64,000 bases of DNA. It comes from Zobellia galactanivorans. GTDB lineage: Bacteria; Bacteroidota; Bacteroidia; Flavobacteriales; Flavobacteriaceae. The notes under the pieces are model-generated. The model was not told the origin of the DNA. It worked only from the letters and a program-made list of their open reading frames with translations, and searched no databases. How positions within the stretch are numbered: the stretch's first letter is position 1; every line of letters begins with the position of its first letter. Shown here piece after piece: positions 44,181 to 51,947 of the stretch. The stretch lies in contig NC_015844.1 in assembly GCF_000973105.1 (NCBI RefSeq), positions 2,910,501 to 2,974,500 on the forward strand, given 5' to 3'. The position numbers and the translations under genes were made by a program.

Positions 44181-45607
44181 GAGCCTCAAAACTACTGTTT
44201 ATAGTCCTTTTTTGGGCAGGCTTCGCCGTTTACGGTCAGAACAAGCAGCTTCTGTACGATTTTGTCGAGATTCCACAGTCGGCCATGGTCAACCCTGGGG
44301 TCGATACCGATTTTCAATGGTATGCAGGCGTTCCATTATTGTCGGGAATGTCGCTTCAAGCAGGTTTAAGTGGTCTTTCCGTGAACGATATCTTCGCCGA
44401 TGACGGTCTGAATATTAATGATAAAATACGGGAGCGGGCCATTTACGGCATGAATCCACGAGATGAGCTGAGCGGTACATTTCAAACTGAACTTTTAAGT
44501 TTTGGTTTCCGTGGTAAAAATCCCGATAATTTCTATACGGCCGGGATGTATATTGAAGGCGATGCCATTGGGTATTGGTTCCAAGATTACGCCATATTGG
44601 CCTTTGAGGGAAATGCCGATAAACTGAACCAACCCTTTGATTTAGGCCAGCTGAAGACAAGGGGCGAGTTAATGAACGTATTTCACGTCGGTTTGAACAA
44701 AAAAGTGGATAATGATCTTACGATTGGGGTGAGGGGTAAATTGTATTCCAGTATTTTCGACTTTAACTCCACCAAGAACAAAGGTACTTTTGTTACCAAG
44801 GAAGGGGTCAACAATATATATTCCAGTACCGTGGAAGCCGACATGCAATTACGTACATCAGGACTTAACGGCTTAAAGGATGCCGTTGACGAGGGAACCG
44901 TGGGAAGCACTGTCGCCAAAAGGGCCCTTTTGGGAGGCAACCTTGGGCTAGGCCTTGATTTTGGTTTTACCTATCAACTGAACGATCAAACCGTTATTAC
45001 CGCTAGCCTTTTGGATTTGGGATTTGTCTACCATTCAAAAGATATTAAAAACTACAGCCTTAACGGTAAGGCCACTATTGAAGGTATAGGGATTATTTTG
45101 CCCGATGCCGCCGCAGATCCCAATGCCGATTTTTGGCAGAACCTAGTGGATGACGTTGAAGATTTTGTGCCTTTTGAAGATAATGAAGATGCTTATATAG
45201 CCTTTAGGCCTACAAAATTGTACGGGTCTTTACGTTATAATTTTGGTGAGCGTGTTGATAACAGGGCCAATTGCGCCTGTGGTGTAAATGCTTCAAGCAA
45301 CCGAGCACGGGCCAAATATGTAAACAGTGTTGGTGGTCAGTTATATATTATAAATAGACCAAGAGGTCCGCAAATGGCCTTGACGGGTTTTTATCAAAGG
45401 CGATTCGGTAATTTTATGGCCCTTAAAACCACCTATACCATAGATAAGTTCTCTTATTCGAATATTGGTTTAGGACTTTCGGTACAGGCAGGACCGGTAA
45501 ATATTTATGCCATGGCCGATAATCTGTTGTCTTACGGCAATTTGGCAAATAGCCATTATGCTTCTTTTCAGTTAGGATTAAATATCATATCTTGGGGCAA
45601 GAAATGA
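44177..45607 (+). CDS. DUF5723-family outer-membrane protein
   Basis: The 476-aa protein has a signal peptide ending AVYGQ and many alternating strands with aromatic ends (FGFRGKNPDNFYTAGMYIEG, LGLGLDFGFTYQLNDQTVITASLLDLGFV, LYGSLRYNFGE). This is a large beta-barrel of the DUF5723 type. It may be a porin-like or transport protein. It is translationally coupled (ATGA) to the upstream lipoprotein, a common porin/lipoprotein pairing. The substrate is unknown. Confidence 0.85.
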   Translation: MRASKLLFIVLFWAGFAVYGQNKQLLYDFVEIPQSAMVNPGVDTDFQWYAGVPLLSGMSLQAGLSGLSVNDIFADDGLNINDKIRERAIYGMNPRDELSGTFQTELLSFGFRGKNPDNFYTAGMYIEGDAIGYWFQDYAILAFEGNADKLNQPFDLGQLKTRGELMNVFHVGLNKKVDNDLTIGVRGKLYSSIFDFNSTKNKGTFVTKEGVNNIYSSTVEADMQLRTSGLNGLKDAVDEGTVGSTVAKRALLGGNLGLGLDFGFTYQLNDQTVITASLLDLGFVYHSKDIKNYSLNGKATIEGIGIILPDAAADPNADFWQNLVDDVEDFVPFEDNEDAYIAFRPTKLYGSLRYNFGERVDNRANCACGVNASSNRARAKYVNSVGGQLYIINRPRGPQMALTGFYQRRFGNFMALKTTYTIDKFSYSNIGLGLSVQAGPVNIYAMADNLLSYGNLANSHYASFQLGLNIISWGKK

Positions 45608-45691
45608 TATGGCGTAGCCGATAAATGAACAACTTCAAGGTTTGGCACGCTTTTTTCATCTTCCTATTTACAAATATTAAAAACAACAATT

Positions 45692-46570
45692 GTGAAGTAT
45701 ATATTCCTAACCTGTTTTTTCATGGTAAGTCTCATCGGTATGGCCCAAGACCAGTTGAACGATTATAAGTATATCATCGTTCCCAAAAAATTCGATGGCT
45801 TTAAAAAAGAGAACCAATACCAGACCAGTACCCTTGTAAAATTTCTGTTTACCGAAAAAGGGTTTCAAGCCGTTTATGAAGATGAACTGCCCGGCGAACT
45901 GAACAACAATAGATGTTTGGGCCTAGTGGCGAACCTTATTGACGATTCATCGATGTTCACTACCAAGGCGGGAGTGGTTTTGGAGAATTGCAAGGGGCAA
46001 GAGGTATTTACTACCGCCATAGGTAAAAGCAAGGAGAAAGATTACAAGCTGGCCTATGGCCAGGCCTTGAGAAACGCTTTCAAATCTTTTGATACCGTGA
46101 ATTATAGCTACAATGGAAAGGCCGATACATCGGAGCCTGTTCGTGTAAGCTTTAAGGATGATGTCAAGCAGGTTGAGGAGAAGGCGCCTTACGAACCAAA
46201 GAACAGACAGCCCATGGTGGAGCAAGTGGCCACTAAGGAAACCCAAAGTTATAAGGACAATACGCCACAACCTTCCAATTATAAGTCAGTGCAATCGCCA
46301 CAAGCCGTAGCTCCTGCCCCAAGTGTCGTTATCAACGCGTCGCAATCGGATAAGGGCACCCTTTACGCACAGGAAATACCCAACGGGTTTCAATTGGTAG
46401 ACAGTACCCCTAAAATTCAGCTGAAGATATTTAAGACTTCCTTGCCCAATTACTTTTTAGCCGAAGGCGATGGGGAAAACGGCGTGGTATTTCAGCAGGG
46501 CGGAAAATGGTATTTTGAGCAGTACGTCGATGGGAAGCTTAAGACGGAAGAATTGGCCGTAAAGTTCTAG
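45692..46570 (+). CDS. Secreted protein of unknown function
   Basis: The 292-aa protein starts at GTG (45692) with a signal peptide ending LIGMAQ. The first half (residues 20-140) is a compact domain with IIVPKKFDGFKKENQYQTSTLVKFLFTEKGF and a helix LAYGQALRNAFKSF. The middle is Gln/Pro/Ser-rich and likely disordered (about 155-215), and a C-terminal strand domain follows (FQLVDSTPKIQLKIFKTSLPNYFLAEG ... WYFEQYVDGKL). I do not recognise the family. Its stop codon overlaps that of rarA on the other strand (CTAG, 46567-46570). Confidence 0.75.
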   Translation: MKYIFLTCFFMVSLIGMAQDQLNDYKYIIVPKKFDGFKKENQYQTSTLVKFLFTEKGFQAVYEDELPGELNNNRCLGLVANLIDDSSMFTTKAGVVLENCKGQEVFTTAIGKSKEKDYKLAYGQALRNAFKSFDTVNYSYNGKADTSEPVRVSFKDDVKQVEEKAPYEPKNRQPMVEQVATKETQSYKDNTPQPSNYKSVQSPQAVAPAPSVVINASQSDKGTLYAQEIPNGFQLVDSTPKIQLKIFKTSLPNYFLAEGDGENGVVFQQGGKWYFEQYVDGKLKTEELAVKF

Positions 46571-47844
46571 TGGTCGTATTTACCCTTCCATCTATTTTTT
46601 AAAAATTCTTTAATGGCATTCTCCCGCGAATTGTTTCCGGGCTCGTAAAAGGGAGTCCCTGATAGTTCCTCGGGAAGAAATTCGGCTTCTACAAAATTGT
46701 TTTCATAATCATGTGCATAACGGTATTCGGCACCGTACCCCAAATCCTTCATTAGTTTGGTGGGGGCGTTGCGTAAAGGTAGGGGCACGGAAAGATCTCC
46801 GGTTTCCCTCACTTTTTGTTGTGCCTTTTTGATGGCCATATAACTGGCGTTGCTCTTAGGCGATGTGGCCAAGTAAACCGCACACTGGCTCAAAATAATG
46901 CTAGCTTCCGGATACCCGATTGTGGTAACGGCCTGGAAAGCATTATTGGCTATGACCAAGGCGGTAGGGTTGGCAAGACCGATATCTTCAGAGGCCGAAA
47001 TAAGAAGTCTTCGGGCAATGAATTTTACATCTTCGCCGCCTTCGATCATTCTGGCCAGCCAATAAACGGCACCATTGGGGTCGCTCCCTCGAATGGATTT
47101 GATAAAGGCAGAGATAATATCGTAATGTTGTTCGCCGGTTTTATCGTAAAGTACCGTATTCTTTTGCACTTTGCTCATTACCAGCTCGTCGGTGATCTGA
47201 ACGCTATCTCCCGCCTCGGAATTGACGACCAGTTCAAAAATATTCAGCAATTTTCTTCCGTCACCGCCCGATAGCCGCATAAGGGCTTCGGTTTCTTTGA
47301 GCTCTATATTTTTTGTTTTTAGATATTTGTCTTGCTGTATGGCCCTTTTAAGAAGGTTCTCGAGGTCATCTTTTCCAAAAGGGTTCAATACATATACCTG
47401 ACAACGCGATAGGAGGGCGGGAATCACTTCAAAACTCGGATTTTCCGTTGTGGCCCCTACCAAGGTAACCCAGCCTTTTTCAACTGCGGCCAAGAGCGAA
47501 TCTTGTTGCGATTTGCTAAAACGATGGATCTCATCAATGAACAAAATAGGGTTCTTGGAAGTAAAAAGTCCCCCACTTTGTTTGGCCTTGTCGATTACCT
47601 CTCGAATATCCTTGACGCCACTATTGATGGCACTAAGCACGTAAAACGGACGTTGGCTTTCGTTGGCGATAATGTTGGCCAAGGTAGTTTTGCCCGTACC
47701 CGGAGGCCCCCAAAGAATGAGGGAAGGTATAATGCCCCTTTTTATTTGGTTCGTTAATGAGCCGTCCTTACCAATCAAATGGTGTTGGCTGATGTAGTCA
47801 TCTAGGGTTTTGGGGCGAATGCGTTCGGCTAAAGGTTCGTTCAT
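46567..47844 (-). CDS. rarA: Replication-associated recombination AAA ATPase
   Basis: RarA/MgsA (425 aa) acts at stalled replication forks. It has Walker A GPPGTGKTTLANIIA, Walker B LFIDEIHRF, sensor 1 GATTENPSFEV and the C-terminal helical MgsA region (IRGSDPNGAVYWLARMIEGGEDVKFIARRLLISASEDIG). The length is normal. The ATG at 47844 follows a -7 box by 4 nt, so the transcript may be nearly leaderless. It overlaps the converging secreted-protein gene by 4 bp. Confidence 0.96.
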   Translation of the reverse strand: MNEPLAERIRPKTLDDYISQHHLIGKDGSLTNQIKRGIIPSLILWGPPGTGKTTLANIIANESQRPFYVLSAINSGVKDIREVIDKAKQSGGLFTSKNPILFIDEIHRFSKSQQDSLLAAVEKGWVTLVGATTENPSFEVIPALLSRCQVYVLNPFGKDDLENLLKRAIQQDKYLKTKNIELKETEALMRLSGGDGRKLLNIFELVVNSEAGDSVQITDELVMSKVQKNTVLYDKTGEQHYDIISAFIKSIRGSDPNGAVYWLARMIEGGEDVKFIARRLLISASEDIGLANPTALVIANNAFQAVTTIGYPEASIILSQCAVYLATSPKSNASYMAIKKAQQKVRETGDLSVPLPLRNAPTKLMKDLGYGAEYRYAHDYENNFVEAEFLPEELSGTPFYEPGNNSRENAIKEFLKNRWKGKYDH

Positions 47845-47848
47845 GGTG

Positions 47849-47856
47849 CAAAAATA
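47849..47856 (-). promoter_or_regulatory. -7 box 4 nt before the rarA start codon
   Basis: On the minus strand TATTTTTG followed by CACC and ATG matches TAnnTTTG. The spacing to the start codon (4 nt) implies a leaderless or nearly leaderless mRNA. Confidence 0.45.
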
Positions 47857-47976
47857 TAATAAAGTTGGCAGAAGATGGTTTCATATAGCAGAGGAAACAC
47901 GCTTTTTCAAAAGAGTTATAAAGCCTGTTGGGTACTGACGATTTAGCAGTTTGCAAAGAGTTGGCTAACTTATTGT

Positions 47977-47984
47977 TAATTTTA
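47977..47984 (+). promoter_or_regulatory. -7-like box 4 nt before the rhomboid start codon
   Basis: TAATTTTA differs from TAnnTTTG only in the last base and ends 4 nt before the ATG at 47989. A TTTG at 47950-47953 lies 23 nt upstream, at the long end of the spacer range. Confidence 0.35.
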
Positions 47985-47988
47985 AGAT

Positions 47989-48744
47989 ATGTCGGATAAC
48001 GCCTATTTCAAATTTACGAACAGTGTAGTTGTAGCCCCTTTGTTGGCTATACTCTCGATATGGACGGTCTTTTGGGTTGAATTGCGCTTTAAAGTCAACT
48101 TGAACGACTATGGCATATACCCGCAGCGGGTTTCGGGCTTAAAAGGCATAATTTTCAGTCCTTTTATTCATGGTTCGGTAGAGCATCTCTATAACAATAC
48201 CATTCCATTGGCAGTGTTGACCGCCTCATTGTTTTATTTTTATAGGGGTATAGCCTTAAGGGTGCTCGTTATGGGTATTTTGATTTCCGGATTGTTTACT
48301 TGGGCAATCGGTAGGCCTTCTTATCATATCGGGGCAAGTGGCGTTATTTATCTTTTGGCCAGTTTTATTTTTTTTAAGGGGATTTTTACAAAGCATTACC
48401 GATTGGTGGCCTTGTCGCTGATCGTGGTTTTTATCTACGGGAGTATGCTTTGGTATATCTTTCCCATAGAAGATGGAATTTCTTGGGAAGGGCATCTCGG
48501 GGGATTTTTGGGCGGACTTTTATTGGCCTTCGTGCTAAAGTCCGAAATACCGCCCGTAAAAAAGTACGATTGGGAAAAAGAAGACTATGACGAGGAAGCC
48601 GATGAGTTTCTACGGCAGTTCGATGAATACGGAAATTTTATTGAGAAAGCCCCAGAACAGGAGGTTCCCGAGGATACGGTGAAAGTTACGTATCACTACA
48701 AGGAGCAAAAACCCGATGATTTTTCTGGGGAAGCTAGTAAATAG
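47989..48744 (+). CDS. Rhomboid-family intramembrane serine protease
   Basis: The 251-aa protein has six membrane segments and the rhomboid dyad: Ser117 in GASGV and His169 in GHLGGF, with HLYNN in the first part of the core. Such proteases cut membrane proteins within the bilayer. An extra polar tail (about residues 190-251, rich in Asp and Glu: EKEDYDEEADEFLRQFDEYG) follows the last segment. It is a single gene, and the -7-like box is close to its start. Confidence 0.93.
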   Translation: MSDNAYFKFTNSVVVAPLLAILSIWTVFWVELRFKVNLNDYGIYPQRVSGLKGIIFSPFIHGSVEHLYNNTIPLAVLTASLFYFYRGIALRVLVMGILISGLFTWAIGRPSYHIGASGVIYLLASFIFFKGIFTKHYRLVALSLIVVFIYGSMLWYIFPIEDGISWEGHLGGFLGGLLLAFVLKSEIPPVKKYDWEKEDYDEEADEFLRQFDEYGNFIEKAPEQEVPEDTVKVTYHYKEQKPDDFSGEASK

Positions 48745-48765
48745 GTAAGTCGCTTGTTCCTATAC

Positions 48766-49512
48766 CTAAGATTTAGGCAAGGCCCTTTGCCGTACCGCTT
48801 CATATAGGAATACCGCACAGGCAACCGAAACGTTAAGCGATTCTATTTCGCCCAACAGGGGCAATTTGGCAAGGTGGTCGGCCGCTTTTAGGGTAGAGGG
48901 GGAGATGCCCCGATCTTCAGAACCCATAACTATGGCCGATGGTCCGCTAAAGGAAATGTCGTATATAGAAGTATCGGTCTTTTCGGTCGCTGCCACAACA
49001 CTGATGCCACTGGCCTGTAAATAGTAGACAGCGTCTTTTATATGGTCGACCTTTGCTATAGGTACTTTAAAAGCCGCTCCGGCAGATGTTTTAATGGTAT
49101 CGGCAGTAACGGGCGCAGCTCCTTTTTTCTGAATGATGATCCCGTCGACACCGGTACATTCGGCAGTTCTTATAATGGCACCAAAATTACGGACATCAGA
49201 AAGTTGGTCAAGTAACAAAAATAGGGGGGCTTCCTTTTTTGCAATAACTTTTTCTACAAGCTCTTCCAGTTCGTAAAAGGTAATGGGGGAGATATTGGCA
49301 ACAACACCTTGATGGTTGTTTTGGGTCAGCCTGTTAAGTTTTTCGATCGGAACGTATGAGGTGTTGATTCCGTTCTTTCTAATCAATCCTTCAAGCTCAC
49401 GCGATAAGTCGCCTTTAAGCCCTTTTTGAACAAAGACCTTGTCGATGGGTTCATTGGCGTTTATAGCTTCTATGACCGCCCGTATACCGTAAATTTGAGT
49501 TGTTTTGTGCAT
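48766..49512 (-). CDS. rlmB: 23S rRNA (guanosine-2'-O-)-methyltransferase RlmB
   Basis: The product (248 aa from ATG 49512) is a SpoU/TrmH-type SPOUT methyltransferase. The N-terminal substrate-binding domain starts TTQIYGIRAVIEAINA. The three SPOUT motifs are LDQLSDVRNFGAIIRTAECTGVDGII, AIVMGSEDRGIS and LNVSVACAVFLYEAVR. E. coli RlmB methylates G2251 of 23S rRNA. A TTG at 49554 would add 14 residues but lies inside the -7 box, so it is not the start. Confidence 0.93.
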   Translation of the reverse strand: MHKTTQIYGIRAVIEAINANEPIDKVFVQKGLKGDLSRELEGLIRKNGINTSYVPIEKLNRLTQNNHQGVVANISPITFYELEELVEKVIAKKEAPLFLLLDQLSDVRNFGAIIRTAECTGVDGIIIQKKGAAPVTADTIKTSAGAAFKVPIAKVDHIKDAVYYLQASGISVVAATEKTDTSIYDISFSGPSAIVMGSEDRGISPSTLKAADHLAKLPLLGEIESLNVSVACAVFLYEAVRQRALPKS

Positions 49513-49551
49513 GCTTGCCTTAAATTTGTAAAAAGTGAATTTCACTTGAGG

Positions 49552-49559
49552 CAAAGTTA
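49552..49559 (-). promoter_or_regulatory. -7 box of rlmB
   Basis: On the minus strand TAACTTTG followed by CC matches TAnnTTTG and ends 39 nt before the ATG at 49512. Confidence 0.5.
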
Positions 49560-49595
49560 GGTTAAAACAATCAGATTGTTATGTTTTGAACAAAA

Positions 49596-49622
49596 AGAGG
49601 CAAGCTTTTAAAGCTTGCCTCT
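49596..49622. terminator. Terminator of the first SusCD locus
   Basis: AGAGGCAAGCTT pairs with AAGCTTGCCTCT across a 3-base loop. On the minus strand a T5 run follows. It lies 26 bp beyond the stop at 49648 and insulates rlmB. Confidence 0.9.
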
Positions 49623-49647
49623 TCTGTTAATTCAATTAAAAATTGAT

Positions 49648-50421
49648 TTATAACTTCTCCAATACCATTTCGTAATTTGAGGCGTAGCCATCTACGGTGT
49701 AATAAAAAGTAATCGTACCTGTTTCTGGGTCTACACTTCCGGTTCCAGAGGTTCCGTATCCCCAATTATCTTGGAGGAACCCCCCTGTTATGGTCAAGGA
49801 ATTACAATAATCTGTAAATTCGAAAGAATATAATCCACTGAAATAATTATCGGCACTAACGGAATATGTACCTACCCCGGTACTTTCGATGGTCACTTCC
49901 CTGCCACTATCGGGGTATACGTAATTTCCTTCCAAAAAGGTTGGGCAGATTCCTTGAAGGGTTATGGCGATCTTGTTTCTATTGGAAGATACGGTTTTAG
50001 AGGAAGTGAGGATTTCTAATACCGCTTCTTTAGGGTTGTCGCCATCTAAATTGGCAGAGTTGACCATTATTACCGCGGAAGTCGTATTGGAACCCGCTGG
50101 AATGGTGAATTTGGTTTCACCCAAACTGAATTCATTACCTTCTATAGCGGTAGAGCTTTCGTCAACTCCAATTGTAACAGTAACTTCTTCATCTAAAGGT
50201 AGGCCATCGGCGCCAAAATACTCAAATGGTATTTCGAGTTCGTAAACCTCTCCGTCTTGTATGAAATTACTGGAAGTTTTTGCTTCAGGAAATTGAACAA
50301 CAATCGGCCCTTTTCCAAAATCTGTTTCATCTTGATCTAACAATGCGTCACACGAAACGCTTAAGGTTGCGACGCTAATCGATGCAAGGATAAATGTTAT
50401 TTTTCTATATATATTTTTCAT
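49648..50421 (-). CDS. SusCD-associated lipoprotein, Calx-beta-like
   Basis: The 257-aa lipoprotein (lipobox SVSC) has an N-terminal beta domain with a Calx-beta or DUF1735/DUF4843-like pattern (VTIGVDESSTAIEGNEFSLGETKFTIPAGSNTTSAVIMVNSANLDGDNPKEAVLEI) and a C-terminal strand domain with Gly, Tyr and aromatic residues (YSFEFTDYCNSLTITGGFLQDNWGYGTSGTG). It starts 11 bp after the SusD stop, so it is the third gene of the SusC-SusD-lipoprotein unit. It is likely a surface lipoprotein that binds ligand for the SusCD pair. The assignment by domain is weak; the context is strong. Confidence 0.75.
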   Translation of the reverse strand: MKNIYRKITFILASISVATLSVSCDALLDQDETDFGKGPIVVQFPEAKTSSNFIQDGEVYELEIPFEYFGADGLPLDEEVTVTIGVDESSTAIEGNEFSLGETKFTIPAGSNTTSAVIMVNSANLDGDNPKEAVLEILTSSKTVSSNRNKIAITLQGICPTFLEGNYVYPDSGREVTIESTGVGTYSVSADNYFSGLYSFEFTDYCNSLTITGGFLQDNWGYGTSGTGSVDPETGTITFYYTVDGYASNYEMVLEKL

Positions 50422-50432
50422 TTTTCTTGAGT

Positions 50433-51941
50433 TTATTTCCAGAATGGATATTTAGTAAATGCGTCTTCTCTCGTCGTCGGAGGTACATTTTGGCTATTTC
50501 TAGAATATTCCGAGGTCGGGTAAAGTAGAGATACTGGTCGTACCCCATCTGAGTCACCGGAAACTGGAAGGTCAACAGGAAAACCTGTTCTTGTGTTTTC
50601 TATCCAAGACTCTATCGAGCTTGTACCGTTGAGAACAACCCATTTTTGAGTGATAATGGCTTCGATTTTATCTGTAGAAGCATCCCAGCCTGTATTTTTG
50701 ATGGCTTGCGAGTAATAGGTCTCTGCTTCTGTAGCGGCATCCTCTACCTCGAGATATTCAAAAGAAGCGGTAATGGCATCATTATATAACTGTTTTGCAT
50801 CTGCATCACTTCCGTTGATATACCCTCGAACAATGGCTTCTGATCGCAATAAAAGTGCTTCGGCCAACAGCATAATGGGCTGGTCTTGTGTAGGACTTTT
50901 AAGAAGACCGGAGCCTATCTTGGATAAATCCTTGGAGGTATAGCCTGAGCCAGGAAGATTTATAGCTTGCCAAACACCTTTGAATGTCCCTGAATTTTCT
51001 GATGGACTGTATAAATATCCTAAGCGCGGGTCATTGGTTGCGGAAAGGTAATTAACGGTATGGTCAGTTGCGACAGTATAATCGTGGCGGTTCGTTTCTG
51101 CGTCGCCTTCGTCCCAACCGGCATAATCGTAAAAAGGACTTTGTTTGTCCGCATTCTTAGAGTATCCAGGATTAGCCATAACGTCTTCTTGGATATACCC
51201 GGCTCCGTTTGCATCGATTAAGCCTATCTGCTCTTTTATATAGGTGTCTTGGCCTGTATTACTTAGTCTGACAAGCATTCGTAATTTTATGGTGTTTGCA
51301 AATTGAGCCCATTTTTCCATATCTCCACCAAAGAATATGTCGCTGTCCCCAGGGGTTTCGGCATTTTCTGGTAAATCTAGGGCCATAGTGGCTACACGGG
51401 TCAGTGAATCGATAACACTTTTGTATACCGTTTCTGCATCGTCATATACGGGAGTGGTGTTTTCGGCCCGTAGGTTTGCTTCGGAGAAAGGAACATCTCC
51501 ATACAGGTCCACTAAATACTGATACTGGAAGCCTTTCATAGTTTGGGCGATAACATCATAAGCAGAATAATCTACGGCTCCTGTCGGGTCTTCATAATTT
51601 TCAATATAGGTAAGGTTTTTGAAAATAGAAGAATAAGATGTTTCGAATATATTCGTATAAAAACTACTGGAAACGTTGTATCGGAAAAAATCTGAGTTAG
51701 CGGACCAGTTGGATGGTGTTGCCCAGTTGTATACAAACATATTACCAACATAGGTCATCGAGGTACCGTTCAACGAGGCGAAAGTTACCTGTGCGGTAGG
51801 TAGGGTTTGTATCGGTGTTGATATCGACGGGTCGTTCGGATTGTCGTTGACATCGTAGAAATCATCGCTACAGCTTGTGGCAAGAATTCCAAAGGAGAAT
51901 ACCAGCAAGCTCTTGTTCAAAATGTTATATATTTTTTTCAT
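50433..51941 (-). CDS. SusD/RagB-family nutrient-binding lipoprotein
   Basis: The 502-aa lipoprotein (lipobox ATSC) is of the SusD-like_2 type, with N-terminal TPR-like helices (DVNDNPNDPSISTPIQTLPTAQVTFASL), DLYGDVPFSEA, KWAQFANTIKLRMLVRLSN and LLLRSEAIVRGY near the C-terminus. It caps the SusC pore and captures the nutrient at the cell surface. Its gene begins 6 bp after the SusC stop. The substrate (glycan or peptide) cannot be told; no CAZyme or peptidase gene is next to it. Confidence 0.93.
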   Translation of the reverse strand: MKKIYNILNKSLLVFSFGILATSCSDDFYDVNDNPNDPSISTPIQTLPTAQVTFASLNGTSMTYVGNMFVYNWATPSNWSANSDFFRYNVSSSFYTNIFETSYSSIFKNLTYIENYEDPTGAVDYSAYDVIAQTMKGFQYQYLVDLYGDVPFSEANLRAENTTPVYDDAETVYKSVIDSLTRVATMALDLPENAETPGDSDIFFGGDMEKWAQFANTIKLRMLVRLSNTGQDTYIKEQIGLIDANGAGYIQEDVMANPGYSKNADKQSPFYDYAGWDEGDAETNRHDYTVATDHTVNYLSATNDPRLGYLYSPSENSGTFKGVWQAINLPGSGYTSKDLSKIGSGLLKSPTQDQPIMLLAEALLLRSEAIVRGYINGSDADAKQLYNDAITASFEYLEVEDAATEAETYYSQAIKNTGWDASTDKIEAIITQKWVVLNGTSSIESWIENTRTGFPVDLPVSGDSDGVRPVSLLYPTSEYSRNSQNVPPTTREDAFTKYPFWK

Positions 51942-51947
51942 CTTTTT

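Noticed and set aside
49513-49554. Longer RlmB start (TTG)
   Set aside because: It lies in the -7 box; ATG 49512 gives the family N-terminus.
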